Part shown: one piece after another, positions 6,924 to 12,792 of the stretch
How positions within the stretch are numbered: the stretch's first letter is position 1
Layout: each line of letters begins with the position of its first letter
DNA from: an uncultured Clostridia bacterium
GTDB taxonomy: Bacteria; Bacillota; Clostridia; Oscillospirales; Acutalibacteraceae
Direction: 5' to 3'
NCBI GenBank assembly: GCA_946497265.1
Contig: CAMMKL010000022.1
Coordinates: 1 to 14,997, forward strand
DNA length: 14,997 bases
The notes under the pieces: model-generated
What the model was told of the DNA's origin: nothing
Databases searched by the model: none
What the model saw: only the letters and a program-made list of their open reading frames with translations
Translations under genes and position numbers: made by a program

Positions 6924-7316
6924 TCGCAGCTGTCTCAGGGTAAACCGGCGCTGCTTTTCTTCCTCCGTGCGCCGCTTCCGTGTTTCTTTGCGCTTTACTT
7001 TTGTTTCTTCCCGTTGCAACTGCAAAGCTTGCTGGGCTTTGGTACCGATACCAGGATGGGAAAGTGTGCGCTGCACGTTTCGTTGCAGCCGTTTCGGGTT
7101 TTGCCTGTGTTTTGTCGGCCTTTCTGCCGGCAACGGCGGGCTAAAGCGAAGCAACGGCCAATTTTTTAAAAAGTAGTCGTATACTTCATAATCCTTCGGC
7201 TCTGCGCCAAAGACAACCCGGCAGACCTGGAGCATTCCATTTTCACTCCGTTCATAAACGCCGACCCAAAACGGGTCTTCAAAATACACGGTAAGTTTTG
7301 CGGCAATGTTGCTCAT
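6897..7316 (-). CDS. yjdF: YjdF family protein (DUF2992)
   Basis: This 139-residue protein begins MSNIAAKLTVYFEDPFWVGV and continues with VCRVVFGAEPKDYEVYDYFL, the conserved N-terminal domain of the YjdF/DUF2992 family. The last 60 residues are strongly basic (Lys/Arg/Glu/Gln rich), typical of the family and suggestive of nucleic-acid contact. Biochemical function is unknown. The family is known for being controlled by the yjdF riboswitch, which responds to azaaromatic compounds. The open frame extends further upstream, but the ATG at 7316 has GGGAGG at the right distance and matches the family N-terminus. It has its own strong promoter and about 115 bases of structured leader. The stop codon lies in the ackA terminator. 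Confidence 0.88.
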   Translation of the reverse strand: MSNIAAKLTVYFEDPFWVGVYERSENGMLQVCRVVFGAEPKDYEVYDYFLKNWPLLRFSPPLPAERPTKHRQNPKRLQRNVQRTLSHPGIGTKAQQALQLQREETKVKRKETRKRRTEEEKQRRFTLRQLRKKERHKGR

Positions 7317-7433
7317 GAGCAGATTTCCTCCCATTTTTAAAATCACAAGAAATGGACAACCCTGGGAGGGCAGGTTACTGGCCGGGGTTCCGGCGCACAA
7401 GACTACCAACTGTGCTGTGTTTTTATCCTTGCA
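7317..7433 (-). promoter_or_regulatory. Structured yjdF leader, probable yjdF riboswitch
   Basis: The untranslated leader of about 115 bases has, in minus-strand order: GCACA...TGTGC arms, then GCCGG-AACC-CCGGC, then AACCTG-CCCTCC-CAGGGTT. The last hairpin exposes CCCTCC (within 7363-7370) that is exactly complementary to the GGGAGG ribosome binding site (within 7327-7333). A loop-to-SD pairing would block translation, the expected output of a translational riboswitch. Location before a yjdF gene, length and complexity fit the known yjdF motif, but I have not verified its conserved bases. Confidence 0.6.
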
Positions 7434-7439
7434 TATTGT

Positions 7440-7468
7440 ATCATAATAGAGGGAAATAAGGTTGTCAA
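7440..7468 (-). promoter_or_regulatory. Promoter of yjdF
   Basis: Minus-strand TTGACA (7468-7463) and TATGAT (7445-7440) are separated by 17 bases. This sets the transcription start near 7433 and so defines the length of the yjdF leader. Confidence 0.8.
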
Positions 7469-7500
7469 TGGTTTATGGAAAATACATTCAGAAGGAGAAA

Positions 7501-7554
7501 ATGCATAAAGACAGACCATGGCAGGTGAAACGGGTGTGCTCTTTAGAAATTTGA
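7501..7554 (+). CDS. Possible 17-residue leader peptide upstream of smpB
   Basis: An ATG at 7501 preceded by AAGGAG opens a 17-codon frame starting MHKDRPWQVKRV and ending TGA at 7552-7554. No convincing promoter precedes it and nothing resembles a known leader peptide. The smpB promoter begins downstream of it. It may be chance. Confidence 0.2.
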   Translation: MHKDRPWQVKRVCSLEI

Positions 7555-7590
7555 CGGAAAAAATTTTCAACGGCAATTCAAATGCCTATC

Positions 7591-7619
7591 TTGACAAGGA
7601 ATATGCGGCATGCTACAAT
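7591..7619 (+). promoter_or_regulatory. Promoter of smpB (and probably ssrA)
   Basis: TTGACA (7591-7596), 17 bases, TACAAT (7614-7619): near consensus. Transcription would begin about 20 bases before the smpB ATG. No separate promoter for ssrA is obvious, so the tmRNA may be read from here and processed. Confidence 0.85.
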
Positions 7620-7648
7620 GAGATACTACAAAAAAGGATGGAGGGCTT

Positions 7649-8116
7649 ATGGCTGTGAAAGAAACATTTAAAACCATTTCTCAGAATAAAAAAGCTCACC
7701 ACGACTATTTTGTAGAGGAAAGCTTTGAGGCAGGGATTGAACTTTGCGGTACAGAGGTTAAATCGTTACGTGCCGGAAAAGTAAATTTGAAAGACGCTTG
7801 GTGTTCCATTGTAGAGGGGGAACTATTTGTTAACGGCATGCACATCAGCCCATACGATCAGGGTAACCTTTTTAATCGGGACCCAATGCGGGTGCGTCGG
7901 CTTTTGATGCACAAGCGAGAGATTATGCGTCTGTTTGGGTTAGTAAAACAAGACGGTTACGCGCTAATTCCCGTATCTATTTATTTCAAAGGTTCACGGG
8001 TAAAACTTCAGGTTGGACTTTGTCGGGGCAAAAAGCTGTATGACAAACGCAGCGATATGGCTGCCCGCGATGCTAAGCGCGATATCCAGCGTGCGCTCAA
8101 AGAAAGGAACCGCTAA
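7649..8116 (+). CDS. smpB: SsrA-binding protein SmpB
   Basis: This 155-residue protein delivers tmRNA to stalled ribosomes in trans-translation. Recognisable motifs: KKAHHDYFVEESFEAGIELC, GTEVKSLRAGKVNLKDAW, a HISPYDQGN segment, and the basic C-terminal tail GLCRGKKLYDKRSDMAARDA that enters the ribosomal mRNA channel. Length is normal (150-160). GGAGG lies 5-9 bases before the ATG. The tmRNA gene it serves starts 14 bases after its stop, the usual smpB-ssrA arrangement. Confidence 0.97.
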   Translation: MAVKETFKTISQNKKAHHDYFVEESFEAGIELCGTEVKSLRAGKVNLKDAWCSIVEGELFVNGMHISPYDQGNLFNRDPMRVRRLLMHKREIMRLFGLVKQDGYALIPVSIYFKGSRVKLQVGLCRGKKLYDKRSDMAARDAKRDIQRALKERNR

Positions 8117-8130
8117 ACAATATTAGATAT

Positions 8131-8479
8131 GGGGATGCAAAGGTTTCGACGGGGATTGTAAGCGAAGGTAAGCGGGTAGAGGTGCGGACACTCTTTAAAA
8201 TCCGCAATAATAAAAATAAACGACAACAATACTGTTGCCTACGCGGCCTAATTAGGCTGCCGTCCTTACTGAGAGTACCGCGGCTTAGATAAGGGCGTCG
8301 ATTAGCGGTGCACGTGAACCGGAGAGTCGCCTTGTATCCGGTCATGAATCAAAGGATACCGATCCGCCAAACCTGTTATTGGGTGTGGCGGCTGGGGAAT
8401 CTCAAAACAATAACTACACTCGTAGAAAGCTTTCGTAAGCGGTCTTCGGACAGGGGTTCGATTCCCCTCATCTCCACCA
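8131..8479 (+). ncRNA. ssrA: Transfer-messenger RNA (tmRNA)
   Basis: The RNA starts GGGGATGCAAAGGTTTCGAC, the classic tmRNA 5' end, and ends GGTTCGATTCCCCTCATCTC with ACCA at 8476-8479; GGGGAUG pairs with CAUCUCC to make the acceptor stem, and CCA is encoded. A first pseudoknot arm TGCGGA/TCCGCA precedes the message part. The tag frame ends Val-Ala-Tyr-Ala-Ala with TAA at 8249-8251, which sits in the loop side of a GCGGCC/GGCTGC-type helix 5, as in other tmRNAs. The residues before are Asn-Asp-Asn-Asn-Thr. The resume codon is unclear: by analogy with E. coli spacing it would be ATA at 8216-8218. The 3' end is the integration site of the element that follows. Confidence 0.97.
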
Positions 8480-9969
8480 ACTTTATACCTATCCGCATTG
8501 ATCTTTTTGGGATCAATGCGGATTTGTATTTTAACGGCATCTGGATATATTACCACGCCACCTAGCAAGGCATCGATTGCGGCACGCTGAATGCTTGTAT
8601 CCGCTGATTTTAGGTTGTCGCAACAGTTTATAAGGTAATTTCGGATTTCCTCTAAATCAACGCTGGAAACGGAAGGGGATATGTTGGCAAGTTGATTGGA
8701 TAGATTGGATTTTACGGCGTTGAGGCGCTTTACTTGTTCGGCGGCCTGATCCATCGGGAGCATATCCGCATAGTAAAGATCCCAGGATTTTTGTATTTTA
8801 TGTTCGATTCCACGTAGCTTCTCTTCTAGTCTTTGCCGTGCTTGCGTAGATTTGCTGTCCTGTTCCTGTAATATAAAAACGATTTTTTGGGCAATGCGAT
8901 CAATCAAATTTGCTGTAAAAAATTCAGAGAGCTTGCTTAAAACAACAGATTCTAGCAGATCACTGCGAATCGGCTTGTTGCTACACCCCTTGTGGTTTTT
9001 TCGGTTTACGCAAGAATACTGATAATACTTTTTTCCGCCCCGCCCCCCAACATAACCGGAGCCAACAAAGGCAGATCCACATTCGCCGCAAGTAAGATAA
9101 CCAGTCAAAAGGTAATAATGCTTTCCGTTTTGTCGTGGTTTGCGTTTTCGGTTGGTCAAAATTCCCTGCACCCTTTCCCACAAATCAATTGAGATTATTT
9201 GAGGCATCGCCCCATCTATCCGGGTTATTTCATCATCCGATTTGTATACCCTGTTCCCGGATTTTTTCGATTTTCTTTTGTTATATACGTAGCGCCCTAT
9301 GTATTTTTCATTTCGTAAGATTTCGGCAATACTGTTTTTTCCAAAGGGCTGTCCTCTTTTGGTGCGAAATCCCTGCCGGTTAAGCTCATCACAAATCAAA
9401 TTATATCCGTATCCATCAGCGTATAAACTAAAAATCAACTCTACAGCCTTTGCTTCAGCGGCATTTATTTTGTACCCCTGAGACGGAGTAACGTCAAAAC
9501 CAAGAGGGGGAACGCCGCCGTTGTGTTTTCCGGCTAAAGCATTTTCATTCAATCCCTTTTTTACTTCACGGGAAAGGTTTTTTGAGTAATATTCAGCCAT
9601 GCCTTCCAAAACGGATTCTAAAACTACACTTTCCGGTGTATCGTCAAACTGTTCCAGCACAGACAGGAGCTTAACGCCGTTTTGTTCTAGTTTACGCTTA
9701 TAGAAGGCACTATCATAACGATTTCGGGCGAAGCGGTCTAACTTATGTACGATGCAGTATTGGAATTGGCCGTTTTTCGAATCGGCAATCATCTGAAGGA
9801 AGTCTTCACGTTGATCTGTTGTAGCCGATACCGCTTCGTCTATGTAAATCTTAATTAGGGTATAATCATTTTCCAAGCAATAGTTTTTGATCGCGCGAAC
9901 TTGTGCGTCAATGCTTTCTTGTCTCTGATTGCCAGAGCTATATCTGGCATAACCAACTACATTAGTCAC
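8302..9969 (-). CDS. Large serine recombinase (integrase)
   Basis: From the GTG start chosen this is a 555-residue enzyme that integrates and excises the element. The N-terminal resolvase domain begins VVGYARYSS with the catalytic serine in the Y-x-R-x-S pattern, and has KLDRFARNRYD further on. It is followed by the recombinase domain (GGVPPLGFDV, then LNRQGFRTKRG), a zinc beta-ribbon (YLTCGECGSAF, then CVNRKNHKGCSN) and a coiled-coil segment of Glu/Lys/Gln. GTG at 9969 follows GAAAGGA by 11 bases and gives the usual N-terminus; ATG at 9981 lacks room for a binding site but is an alternative. The last 59 codons, from about GDEGNRTPVRRP onward, are simply the antisense of ssrA (8302-8479), so the natural stop in the free element must differ. 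Confidence 0.93.
   Translation of the reverse strand: MTNVVGYARYSSGNQRQESIDAQVRAIKNYCLENDYTLIKIYIDEAVSATTDQREDFLQMIADSKNGQFQYCIVHKLDRFARNRYDSAFYKRKLEQNGVKLLSVLEQFDDTPESVVLESVLEGMAEYYSKNLSREVKKGLNENALAGKHNGGVPPLGFDVTPSQGYKINAAEAKAVELIFSLYADGYGYNLICDELNRQGFRTKRGQPFGKNSIAEILRNEKYIGRYVYNKRKSKKSGNRVYKSDDEITRIDGAMPQIISIDLWERVQGILTNRKRKPRQNGKHYYLLTGYLTCGECGSAFVGSGYVGGRGGKKYYQYSCVNRKNHKGCSNKPIRSDLLESVVLSKLSEFFTANLIDRIAQKIVFILQEQDSKSTQARQRLEEKLRGIEHKIQKSWDLYYADMLPMDQAAEQVKRLNAVKSNLSNQLANISPSVSSVDLEEIRNYLINCCDNLKSADTSIQRAAIDALLGGVVIYPDAVKIQIRIDPKKINADRYKVGGDEGNRTPVRRPLTKAFYECSYCFEIPQPPHPITGLADRYPLIHDRIQGDSPVHVHR
8440..8490. other. Probable left attachment junction (attL) at the ssrA 3' end
   Basis: A serine recombinase gene reads toward and into the 3' end of ssrA, and phage genes lie beyond it. 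The junction between host tmRNA and element sequence must be near the tRNA-like end. The tmRNA is intact to its CCA, so the crossover is at or just inside the 3' part and the element restores the gene. The exact core cannot be set without attR, which is outside the window. Confidence 0.5.
8491..8530 (+). terminator. Hairpin after ssrA, inside the recombinase gene
   Basis: ATCCGCATTGATC (8491-8503) and its perfect complement (8511-8523) form a 13-bp stem with a 7-base loop, followed by TTGTATTTT. It starts 12 bases after the tmRNA CCA end and probably ends the ssrA transcript, although it lies within element DNA and codes for the recombinase on the other strand. Confidence 0.6.
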
Positions 9970-9989
9970 TATGTTACACATCCTTTCAC

Positions 9990-10273
9990 ACATCTGTTCC
10001 ACATCTGTTCCACATCTGTTCTGCGAAAACTCCTGAAATATCAAGGCTTTTCAAGGTGTAGAACAGATGGAACAGATCTTTTTGCTATTCTCTCTTAATA
10101 TTACTTTCTTATATATTTTTTTATATTTTAAGTTTAAGTAATATAACATCTGTTCCATCTGTTCCATCTGTTCTATAATGTGAAAAATCCAGTATTTTCA
10201 AGGGTTTTCAGCGTTACAGATCATAGTTTACATCTGTTCTACATCTGTTCTACATCTGTTCTACATCTGTAAC
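9990..10273. repeat. Iteron array around an AT-rich core
   Basis: ATCTGTTCC/T is repeated at least ten times. Three copies with 11-bp period (ACATCTGTTCC type) lie at 9990-10022. Two inverted copies with 9-bp period lie at 10060-10077. Three direct copies with 9-bp period are at 10148-10174. Three copies plus a variant ending ATCTGTAAC are at 10230-10273; the variant is mirrored by GTTACAGAT at 10213-10221. Between groups lies an AT-only-like stretch (about 10081-10145) with TTACTT/AAGTAA arms. The segments after groups one and two are themselves related (GAAAA..TCC.G, then TCAAGG.TTTTCA), so a larger module of about 60-70 bp is duplicated. The layout resembles a replication origin or a multi-site protein-binding control region. 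Confidence 0.9.
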
Positions 10274-10395
10274 CCCTGAAGTGTTCCAGCAGATAGGTAT
10301 GATCTGCCTGCCGACGGTGGCCACAGGCAAAACACACCGATCGCCATCAATAATAGCGCAATAACCAGCAATATTTTTAGCTTTACCGACATCAT
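10261..10395 (-). CDS. Small single-pass membrane protein coupled to immA
   Basis: A 44-residue frame starts with ATG at 10395, overlapping the TGA of the immA-type gene by the ATGA pattern (translational coupling), with GAGGGTG in front. It has a short basic start (MMSVKLK), a strong hydrophobic segment ILLVIALLLMAIGVFCLW at about residues 8-25, and a polar tail ending at TAG at 10263-10261, inside the last iteron group. The predicted topology is one membrane helix. I do not recognise a family. Because the ImmA protein upstream also has a membrane helix, the two may act together at the membrane. It could instead be a chance frame, but coupling and composition argue for a gene. Confidence 0.55.
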   Translation of the reverse strand: MMSVKLKILLVIALLLMAIGVFCLWPPSAGRSYLSAGTLQGLQM

Positions 10396-11222
10396 CGTTC
10401 ACCCTCAGCGGCACAATCGCATTCGGTGTATCCGGCGGCTAGTGCGTCAGACCTTTTTAGCCGTATCATATTTTCTGTTCCGCGCCTAACAACCACAGGA
10501 CAGTTATCGTAGTGGTATGTAAGCCCCTGTTGTGCAGAAATGTAAACATCTGGGTTGTCCCCAATTATCGGGGGCCAGATGAAGCCCCAAATAACCACTA
10601 AAAGCATTGCCAAGAAAACAAAATCAAAAACACGCTGTTTTTTCTTTTGGGATGGCTTTTTTGCTTTAATCTTTTTGCGAGTATTTCGGTCGAAAAACCA
10701 CATATGCTTTTTGATTTGGGATACTTCGTAATTGTATTCCATTGCCTTCCAGTATTCGGCTAGATCCTTATATATTTCTTTAGATTCATCATAACTATAA
10801 CCGGTTTCTTCCTGGATTTCCTGCGCGTTTTTAATCAGTAACCTATCCAAAAAATAAACGGGGGCAATTATATAGCGTTCAAATCGGTTGGCCTCTTCTT
10901 CCTCGTTCTCGTTGAAAACGCCGATATAATAAGGGGATTTCTCATCATAATGTAAAACTAAGTGGCCTAATTCATGTGCGATTACCTGGTTCCGCCGCAA
11001 AGGGTTTAACCCGTCTTTGTATAAAATATAGTAACGGTTATTTGCAAATACCGCTGCCCCGTCGTTTTTAACTCTGGCCGAATCGTACCCGATTGTATTG
11101 CTCGCGCTTATTGGCAGGACTTCATATCCTAGCTTTTTTGCTAGCCTTATAGTATTTACCGGGAATTCCCGCACCTTTCCTTTTTGTAGGCACTCATACG
11201 CAATCTTTTTAATTTTTTCCAT
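10392..11222 (-). CDS. ImmA/IrrE-type metalloprotease with membrane anchor and His/Cys tail
   Basis: This 276-residue protein has the ImmA/IrrE zinc-protease domain: HELGH at residues 83-87 and a later acidic EEEEANRF segment (107-114) supplying the third ligand. Such proteases inactivate ImmR-type repressors to induce the element. Ahead of a basic stretch (about 182-196) and a hydrophobic helix (about 198-219) the protein is cytoplasmic. The tail from about 226 carries YHYDNC (H237, C241) and, after a GYTECDC, C268 and C270, a His/Cys zinc-type pattern like small domains found on surface and ComEC-type proteins (YHxxxC...GYxPC). Ribosome binding site AGGAGG is good but lies in a possible hairpin. 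A plain ImmA has about 130-250 residues without such a tail. Confidence 0.85.
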   Translation of the reverse strand: MEKIKKIAYECLQKGKVREFPVNTIRLAKKLGYEVLPISASNTIGYDSARVKNDGAAVFANNRYYILYKDGLNPLRRNQVIAHELGHLVLHYDEKSPYYIGVFNENEEEEANRFERYIIAPVYFLDRLLIKNAQEIQEETGYSYDESKEIYKDLAEYWKAMEYNYEVSQIKKHMWFFDRNTRKKIKAKKPSQKKKQRVFDFVFLAMLLVVIWGFIWPPIIGDNPDVYISAQQGLTYHYDNCPVVVRRGTENMIRLKRSDALAAGYTECDCAAEGER

Positions 11223-11308
11223 ACAAAGATTCCTCCTGTTTTTTATTATTAAACCACAGGAGAAATATCTGTTTTTTCTTATAAAAAGATAATTAAGGTT
11301 GGAAACAT
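11223..11308 (-). promoter_or_regulatory. Possible hairpin sequestering the immA ribosome binding site
   Basis: In the repressor-to-immA gap, CTCCTG and CAGGAG (11233-11238 with 11257-11262, 6 bp, 18-base loop) can pair so that the AGGAG of the immA start is in the stem. This could keep protease synthesis low relative to the repressor. The pairing is short, so it is tentative. Confidence 0.3.
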
Positions 11309-12028
11309 TTACTCTCTATGCTTATTGCTATATTTTTCCAACTCCTGGGCAAAGCGATCCATTTCTTCAGGGGTCATATTTAAAGGGATAAACCCGCCGC
11401 CCTTCGCCGCATAGGTATTTTCTGGGGCTTTCGTCCTGTAATGCCTGATCTTAAACTTTCGGATTTCTTCTGGGATGTCTTCCAGTTTTACCCCCTTCAG
11501 ATCAAATTCCTGGGCCATCTTCATGGCCAGCGTCATATGCGGCAGCACATCTTTGATACGCACGCTCTCATGCCCGGGGGCGCTTGCTATAAGGTCGTAT
11601 CGCTCCTTATCGCCTTCACTAACAACATCCATTTCATAAGAGTATACAACCGGCTTTTCCTTTTTGCTATAGCGGTACGCCGAAACCAAAACGTCTGAAT
11701 ATTTTACTAATTGATCCCTGTTAGGCTCATCCAGCTCATAGTAATTTTCTGCCAGCCGATCCGGGATCACCCTCCTTGCCTCTGACAATTTGTCGGGGGC
11801 TTTTTCCCTAAATGTAGTAATTTCATCATTAGCCAAGTAATCTAGGCTTACATTAAAATATTTTGCTAGTTTTTTAAGAGTTGATAATTTTACATTTTCT
11901 GTTCCTTTTTCATAAAAGTTAATTATGGTCATATACGGTATACCTGATTGCCGAGAAAGTTCACTTTTGTTTATACCTTTTTCTTTCATAAGAAAATCAA
12001 TTTTTTCGGTAAGTTGCAATGCTTTCAC
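11309..12028 (-). CDS. HTH (Xre) repressor, ImmR-type
   Basis: This 239-residue protein has an N-terminal Xre-type helix-turn-helix at about residues 10-62: IDFLMKEKGINKSELSRQSG, then IPYMTIINFYEK and LKKLAKYFNVSLDYLA. The rest (about 75-239) is a longer C-terminal part with no visible serine-protease signature of LexA/CI type, which fits repression relieved by an external ImmA protease such as the gene downstream. AGGAGG precedes the ATG. Its promoter (TTGAAA-16-TATAAT at 12058-12085) shares an intergenic region with the Cro-like gene, and TTACCATG-type operators lie there, so the pair forms the element's main lysogeny switch. Confidence 0.9.
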   Translation of the reverse strand: MKALQLTEKIDFLMKEKGINKSELSRQSGIPYMTIINFYEKGTENVKLSTLKKLAKYFNVSLDYLANDEITTFREKAPDKLSEARRVIPDRLAENYYELDEPNRDQLVKYSDVLVSAYRYSKKEKPVVYSYEMDVVSEGDKERYDLIASAPGHESVRIKDVLPHMTLAMKMAQEFDLKGVKLEDIPEEIRKFKIRHYRTKAPENTYAAKGGGFIPLNMTPEEMDRFAQELEKYSNKHRE

Positions 12029-12057
12029 CTCCTCTATTTTTTTGTTTCGTCGTTTTT

Positions 12058-12085
12058 ATTATACACCGAATTTATAGAATTTCAA
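12058..12085 (-). promoter_or_regulatory. Promoter of the ImmR-type repressor
   Basis: Minus-strand TTGAAA (12085-12080), 16 bases, TATAAT (12063-12058). A TTACCATG half-operator at 12093-12100 lies just upstream of its -35 box. Confidence 0.7.
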
Positions 12086-12092
12086 CGTTAAA

Positions 12093-12182
12093 TTACCATG
12101 TGACATAAATTTTTTTCATTTTACTATTGACATATTACCATGTATGGTGTATCATTAAGTCAACAACTTACCACACATGGTA
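12093..12182. promoter_or_regulatory. Operators and promoter of the first lysogeny switch
   Basis: The plus-strand promoter TTGACA (12127-12132), 17 bases, TATCAT (12150-12155) drives the Cro-like gene. Three related sites occur: TTACCATG at 12093-12100 (half site), TTACCATGTATGGTG at 12135-12149 between the -35 and -10, and TTACCACACATGGTA at 12168-12182 just before the ribosome binding site. The last two are dyads (ACCAT/ATGGT and TACCA/TGGTA). Binding of the repressor to the middle site would block the promoter. Confidence 0.8.
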
Positions 12183-12199
12183 GAAAGGAGGGTTAAACA

Positions 12200-12409
12200 A
12201 TGTTTGTAGAAATTGATGTAGCTCGCGCTCGCGAACATATCTCCATTAAAGAATTGGCTATTAGAACGGGAATAAAATACACCACATTATTAGACAAATT
12301 GAATGGAAGATCCGAATTCACGCGGATTGAAATGCTTAAAATCCAAAAAGCATTCTCAACAAAAGTTCCGCTAGACCAATTATTTTATACGGAAGATGAA
12401 CCCGCATAA
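12200..12409 (+). CDS. Cro-like small HTH protein
   Basis: This 69-residue protein begins MFVEIDVARAREHISIKELA and continues RTGIKYTTLLDKLNG, a helix-turn-helix at about residues 15-40 of the Xre/Cro type, with no further domain. GAAAGGAGGG lies 8 bases before the ATG. It is divergent from the ImmR-type repressor and driven by the operator-bearing promoter, so it most likely acts as the Cro-type counter-regulator that lowers repressor synthesis during lytic growth. Confidence 0.85.
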   Translation: MFVEIDVARAREHISIKELAIRTGIKYTTLLDKLNGRSEFTRIEMLKIQKAFSTKVPLDQLFYTEDEPA

Positions 12410-12410
12410 G

Positions 12411-12433
12411 AAAACCGCCCCCGGAGGGGCGGC
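12411..12433 (-). terminator. GC-rich terminator of the minus-strand zinc-ribbon gene
   Basis: On the minus strand CCGCCCC pairs with GGGGCGG (12415-12421 with 12426-12432), followed by TTTTCTT. It starts 17 bases after the stop of the gene at 12450-12683. The plus strand lacks a T-run, so the Cro-side transcript probably reads through. Confidence 0.6.
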
Positions 12434-12449
12434 AAATGAAGGATGCACA

Positions 12450-12683
12450 TTAAACTTCCCAACGATTTCCGCAGTTTTGACAAATCGCAACGGTGCGGGA
12501 TTCAATCTTGGTCTTCTCTGTGCCTTTACGGCGACCAATCAGAAGCCACAGACCGCAAGTGCAGATAATCAAAATGCACCGGACAATTCTCCAAAGACAT
12601 CCAGTCCCCCTTTTCTTGGTCTTGGAGGATATTTGCTCAGACTGCACATTAACCCGGTCACTTCCGCATTTCGAACAAATCAA
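12450..12683 (-). CDS. Zinc-ribbon protein with a transmembrane helix
   Basis: A 77-residue protein is read from a TTG at 12683, which GAGGAGGG precedes by about 6 bases. ATG codons further upstream lack a binding site and add implausible sequence. The N-terminus has CSKCGSD (two-Cys knuckle), the C-terminus CQNCGNRWEV (second knuckle), and between them a hydrophobic helix (IVRCILIICTCGLWLLIG) flanked by Arg/Lys. Thus the two halves of one zinc ribbon are separated by a membrane segment, a layout I know from small phage and bacterial membrane proteins of unknown role. It is transcribed against the early genes, so it may be expressed in the lysogen. Confidence 0.65.
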   Translation of the reverse strand: MICSKCGSDRVNVQSEQISSKTKKRGTGCLWRIVRCILIICTCGLWLLIGRRKGTEKTKIESRTVAICQNCGNRWEV

Positions 12684-12792
12684 AGGTGACCCTCCTCTCT
12701 TTATTAATGATTTTACTTTACAACATAAAGAGAAGGAAGTCAATAAAAGTCGAAAAAAATTACAAGTGTGCAATTTAAATCCGCAGAGCAAA

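Noticed and set aside
9969..10044. Longer recombinase with start upstream of 9981
   Set aside because: The upstream starts (TTG, ATG) have no ribosome binding site and the added residues are translated iterons, not family sequence.
9990..10273. Short repeats that could be taken for a CRISPR array
   Set aside because: Repeat units are 9-11 bp with no unique 30-bp spacers, occur in both orientations and no cas genes are near.
12396..12689. 97-codon plus-strand frame following the Cro-like gene
   Set aside because: It starts inside the Cro-like gene and lies antisense to the zinc-ribbon gene, which has clear paired cysteine motifs and better start signals.
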